A stretch of DNA of 6,445 nucleotides from JBDRCU01 sp043821485 (lineage in GTDB: Bacteria > Patescibacteriota > Minisyncoccia > 2-02-FULL-40-12 > IGHO2-01-FULL-4-A), in contig JBDRCU010000004.1 of NCBI GenBank assembly GCA_043821485.1, positions 1 to 6,445 of the forward strand, written 5' to 3'. The position numbers and the translations under genes are program-made. The notes under the pieces are model-generated. The model searched no databases, was not told the DNA's origin, and saw nothing but the letters and a program-made list of their open reading frames with translations. Position 1 is the first letter of the stretch. Every line of letters starts with the position of its first letter. Shown here one piece after another: positions 5,193-6,445 of this stretch.

Positions 5193-5651
5193 ATGCAAAA
5201 AACATACTATTCTTGGGAACAATTTGATAAAGATTGTGAAAGGCTTGCTTCTTGGGCAAGGCATTTTGATTTTGCGAATGTTTATGGAATCCCTCGAGGA
5301 GGTTTAATGATTGCTGTTCGCTTATCGCATCTATTGGACATTCCCTTAATAACTGATGAGAACGATATAGATTCTCATGATACGCTTGTGCTTGATAATA
5401 TGGCTTTTACTGATTCGAAGGTTCATGATATGGAAGAGCGTCTTGGGGATTTGATAATAGCTACATTGATTTGGTCCGATGATTCACCAGAACCAGATTA
5501 CTATTGTCGTAAGAAGGATGGACACATAGTGTTTCCGTGGGAGAGAAGATCAGATGATTTCTTAGAACGATCATTTGGTAAATCATTTGCAACTTCTGAT
5601 AAAATGAAAATCCGTGGTACTATTAGAATTAATAAAAGAGGACTAGCATAA
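5193..5651 (+). CDS. Phosphoribosyltransferase-fold protein with altered PRPP loop
   Basis: This 152-aa protein resembles small type I phosphoribosyltransferases of the Gpt/hypoxanthine group. YGIPRGG (31-37) followed by a hydrophobic helix is the usual first conserved segment, and HIVFPWER (111-118) matches the FPWE motif near the C-terminus of many of these enzymes. The PRPP-binding loop, normally hydrophobic strand-DD/DE-xxxTGxTL, reads LVLDNMAFTDSKV (65-77): Asp68 is kept, but the second acid is Asn69 and the TG pair is Thr73-Asp74. That may weaken or alter PRPP binding, so catalysis is not assured. A purine-salvage or regulatory role is possible. It begins 22 bases after the HAD gene and its TAA overlaps the next ATG by one base, so it is probably translated together with the transporter. 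Fold confidence is good; activity is uncertain. Confidence 0.75.
   Translation: MQKTYYSWEQFDKDCERLASWARHFDFANVYGIPRGGLMIAVRLSHLLDIPLITDENDIDSHDTLVLDNMAFTDSKVHDMEERLGDLIIATLIWSDDSPEPDYYCRKKDGHIVFPWERRSDDFLERSFGKSFATSDKMKIRGTIRINKRGLA
5637..5642 (+). promoter_or_regulatory. Shine-Dalgarno site of the VIT-family transporter gene
   Basis: AGAGGA lies eight bases before the ATG at 5651, inside the end of the PRT-like gene. It is the only clear ribosome-binding site among the AT-rich genes. That fits an internal cistron, whose start cannot use leaderless initiation. Confidence 0.65.
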
Positions 5652-6142
5652 TGACTAAAAAAACCAGCCTATATATTCGCAACTTTGTATTCGGCGTTGA
5701 AGACAGTCTTGTTTCAACCGGAGGTGTAATAACCGGTATTGCACTTGCAGGAGTTGAGAAAGAAACGATACTTATGACAGGTATTGTTGTGATATGCGTA
5801 GAAGCATTTTCAATGGGTGCGGGGAGTTTTCTTTCAGAGCAGTCAGTCCAAAGTTATACAAAAGATACAGAACATTCTTTCAAAAAAGCGTTTGCAGGCG
5901 GGGCAATAATGTTTCTGTCATATTCCGTAGCAGGATTCATACCCCTTGCTCCATATCTGATTTGGGATTGTTGTACTGCGATACCAATATCAATTGTCTC
6001 TTCTCTGATAGCTTTGTTCATACTAGGTGTGTTGATTGCACGAATTTCAAAGATTAATATGTTTTATGAGGGTCTCAAAATGGTAGCAGTTGGTGGGATG
6101 GCAATGCTTCTTGGACGTATTGCGGGAAGTATAATTGGGTGA
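5651..6142 (+). CDS. VIT1/CCC1-family membrane transporter (iron/manganese type)
   Basis: A 163-aa integral membrane protein of the vacuolar iron transporter family. Members move Fe2+ or Mn2+ out of the cytosol, usually against protons. The family signature is at the N-terminus: FGVEDSLVSTGG (14-25), the counterpart of G-x-x-D-G-L-V-S, with Asp18 in the first helix, followed by the small-residue segment SMGAGSFLSEQS (54-65). By eye there are five membrane segments, near 19-34, 40-58, 82-102, 109-131 and 141-162, the number expected. The loop between helices 2 and 3 (about 60-80) is short, so the long cytosolic metal-binding helical domain of the plant and yeast-type proteins is missing, as in many compact prokaryotic relatives. 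The ATG overlaps the preceding TAA by one base, which suggests translational coupling. Export of excess iron or manganese is inferred from the family; the metal is not determined. Confidence 0.85.
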   Translation: MTKKTSLYIRNFVFGVEDSLVSTGGVITGIALAGVEKETILMTGIVVICVEAFSMGAGSFLSEQSVQSYTKDTEHSFKKAFAGGAIMFLSYSVAGFIPLAPYLIWDCCTAIPISIVSSLIALFILGVLIARISKINMFYEGLKMVAVGGMAMLLGRIAGSIIG

Positions 6143-6162
6143 TATACCTTTAGATATAACTT
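6135..6162 (+). promoter_or_regulatory. Possible leaderless promoter of the YbaB gene
   Basis: TAACTT (6157-6162) ends six bases before the ATG at 6169, the spacing seen for three other genes here. TTGGGT (6135-6140), 16 bases upstream, is a weak -35. TATAAC at 6155-6160 is an overlapping alternative. No TGN extension and no Shine-Dalgarno site are seen. The gap after the transporter is only 26 bases, so read-through from upstream is also likely. Confidence 0.35.
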
Positions 6163-6168
6163 TTAAAT

Positions 6169-6444
6169 ATGGGATTTTTCGATGACGTAAAAGATATGCA
6201 TGCTTTGAAAAAGCAGGCCGAAACTGTTCAGGCTCAACTTGAGAGTGAGGTTATTGAAGGCGTTTCTAATGACGGCAAATACAAGATAATTATGGACGGT
6301 AGTCAGAAGGTAAATGAAGTGGTAGTGCCTGATGATGTAGCAAAAGAAGAAGCACAAAAAGGAATTAAAGAAGCACTTGAAGATGCCCGTAATAAGTTAG
6401 AGAAATTAATGCGTGACAAGATGATGTCAGGCATGATGAATTGA
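6169..6444 (+). CDS. ybaB: YbaB/EbfC-family nucleoid-associated DNA-binding protein
   Basis: A 91-aa protein of the family of small homodimeric DNA-binding proteins that associate with the nucleoid and influence gene expression and repair. The layout is typical: an N-terminal amphipathic helix (about 5-26, rich in Lys, Gln and Glu), the central strand region EVIEGVSNDGKYKIIMDGSQKVNEVVVP, with Gly31, Gly36 and Gly44 at turn positions (30-55 region overall), then a long C-terminal helix with DARNKLEKL (72-80) and a methionine-rich tail. Length is slightly below the usual 100-110 aa because the N-terminal helix starts early. The gene ends with TGA at 6442-6444, one base before the window edge, so it is complete. 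In many bacteria this gene sits between dnaX and recR; here a transporter lies upstream, and what follows cannot be seen. Confidence 0.88.
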   Translation: MGFFDDVKDMHALKKQAETVQAQLESEVIEGVSNDGKYKIIMDGSQKVNEVVVPDDVAKEEAQKGIKEALEDARNKLEKLMRDKMMSGMMN

Positions 6445-6445
6445 T

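Overview
The window is a bacterial, mostly AT-rich contig with a GC-rich block in its middle. Four features suggest a small-genome uncultured bacterium, possibly of the Candidate Phyla Radiation (Patescibacteria): the AT-rich core genes, a UvrD helicase fused to a RecB-type nuclease, a compact five-helix VIT-type transporter, and start codons that sit directly behind a -10 box. No marker gene is present, so this placement is an inference. YbaB/EbfC makes it bacterial. TGA acts as an ordinary stop: it ends several genes and never interrupts the 991-codon helicase gene, so the UGA=Gly code of Gracilibacteria/SR1 does not apply.

Layout. Positions 1-90 are a GC-rich edge fragment that cannot be assigned, ended by a plus-strand hairpin with a T-rich tail (77-135). 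Next is a 991-aa helicase-nuclease (181-3156, +). Positions 3157-4380 form a GC-rich block read on the minus strand. It holds two small genes for predicted exported proteins (167 aa at 3283-3786 and 100 aa at 4054-4356). Each has its own -35/-10 promoter, Shine-Dalgarno site and downstream hairpin. The AT-rich plus-strand part then resumes: a HAD phosphatase (4481-5170), a phosphoribosyltransferase-fold protein with an altered PRPP loop (5193-5651), a VIT/CCC1-family transporter overlapping it by one base (5651-6142), and a YbaB/EbfC nucleoid protein (6169-6444).

The main observation is that two expression styles coexist. The AT-rich genes at 181, 4481, 5193 and 6169 lack a Shine-Dalgarno site but carry a TANNNT hexamer 6-7 bases before the ATG, three of them preceded by TGN. 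This is the geometry of leaderless mRNAs. The only AT-rich gene with a clear Shine-Dalgarno site is the transporter, which is internal to a transcription unit. The two GC-rich minus-strand genes instead use -35/-10 promoters with 16-17 bp spacers, untranslated leaders and strong Shine-Dalgarno sites. The block is therefore either recently acquired DNA or an assembly join between two organisms. The first exported-protein gene also has an 11-base copy of its ribosome-binding region inside the hairpin that follows the gene, so leader and trailer of its mRNA could pair.

Functionally, the helicase-nuclease and YbaB point to DNA repair and chromosome upkeep. The phosphatase, PRT-like protein and transporter look like a small metabolic/metal-homeostasis group. 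The exported proteins match no family I recognise.
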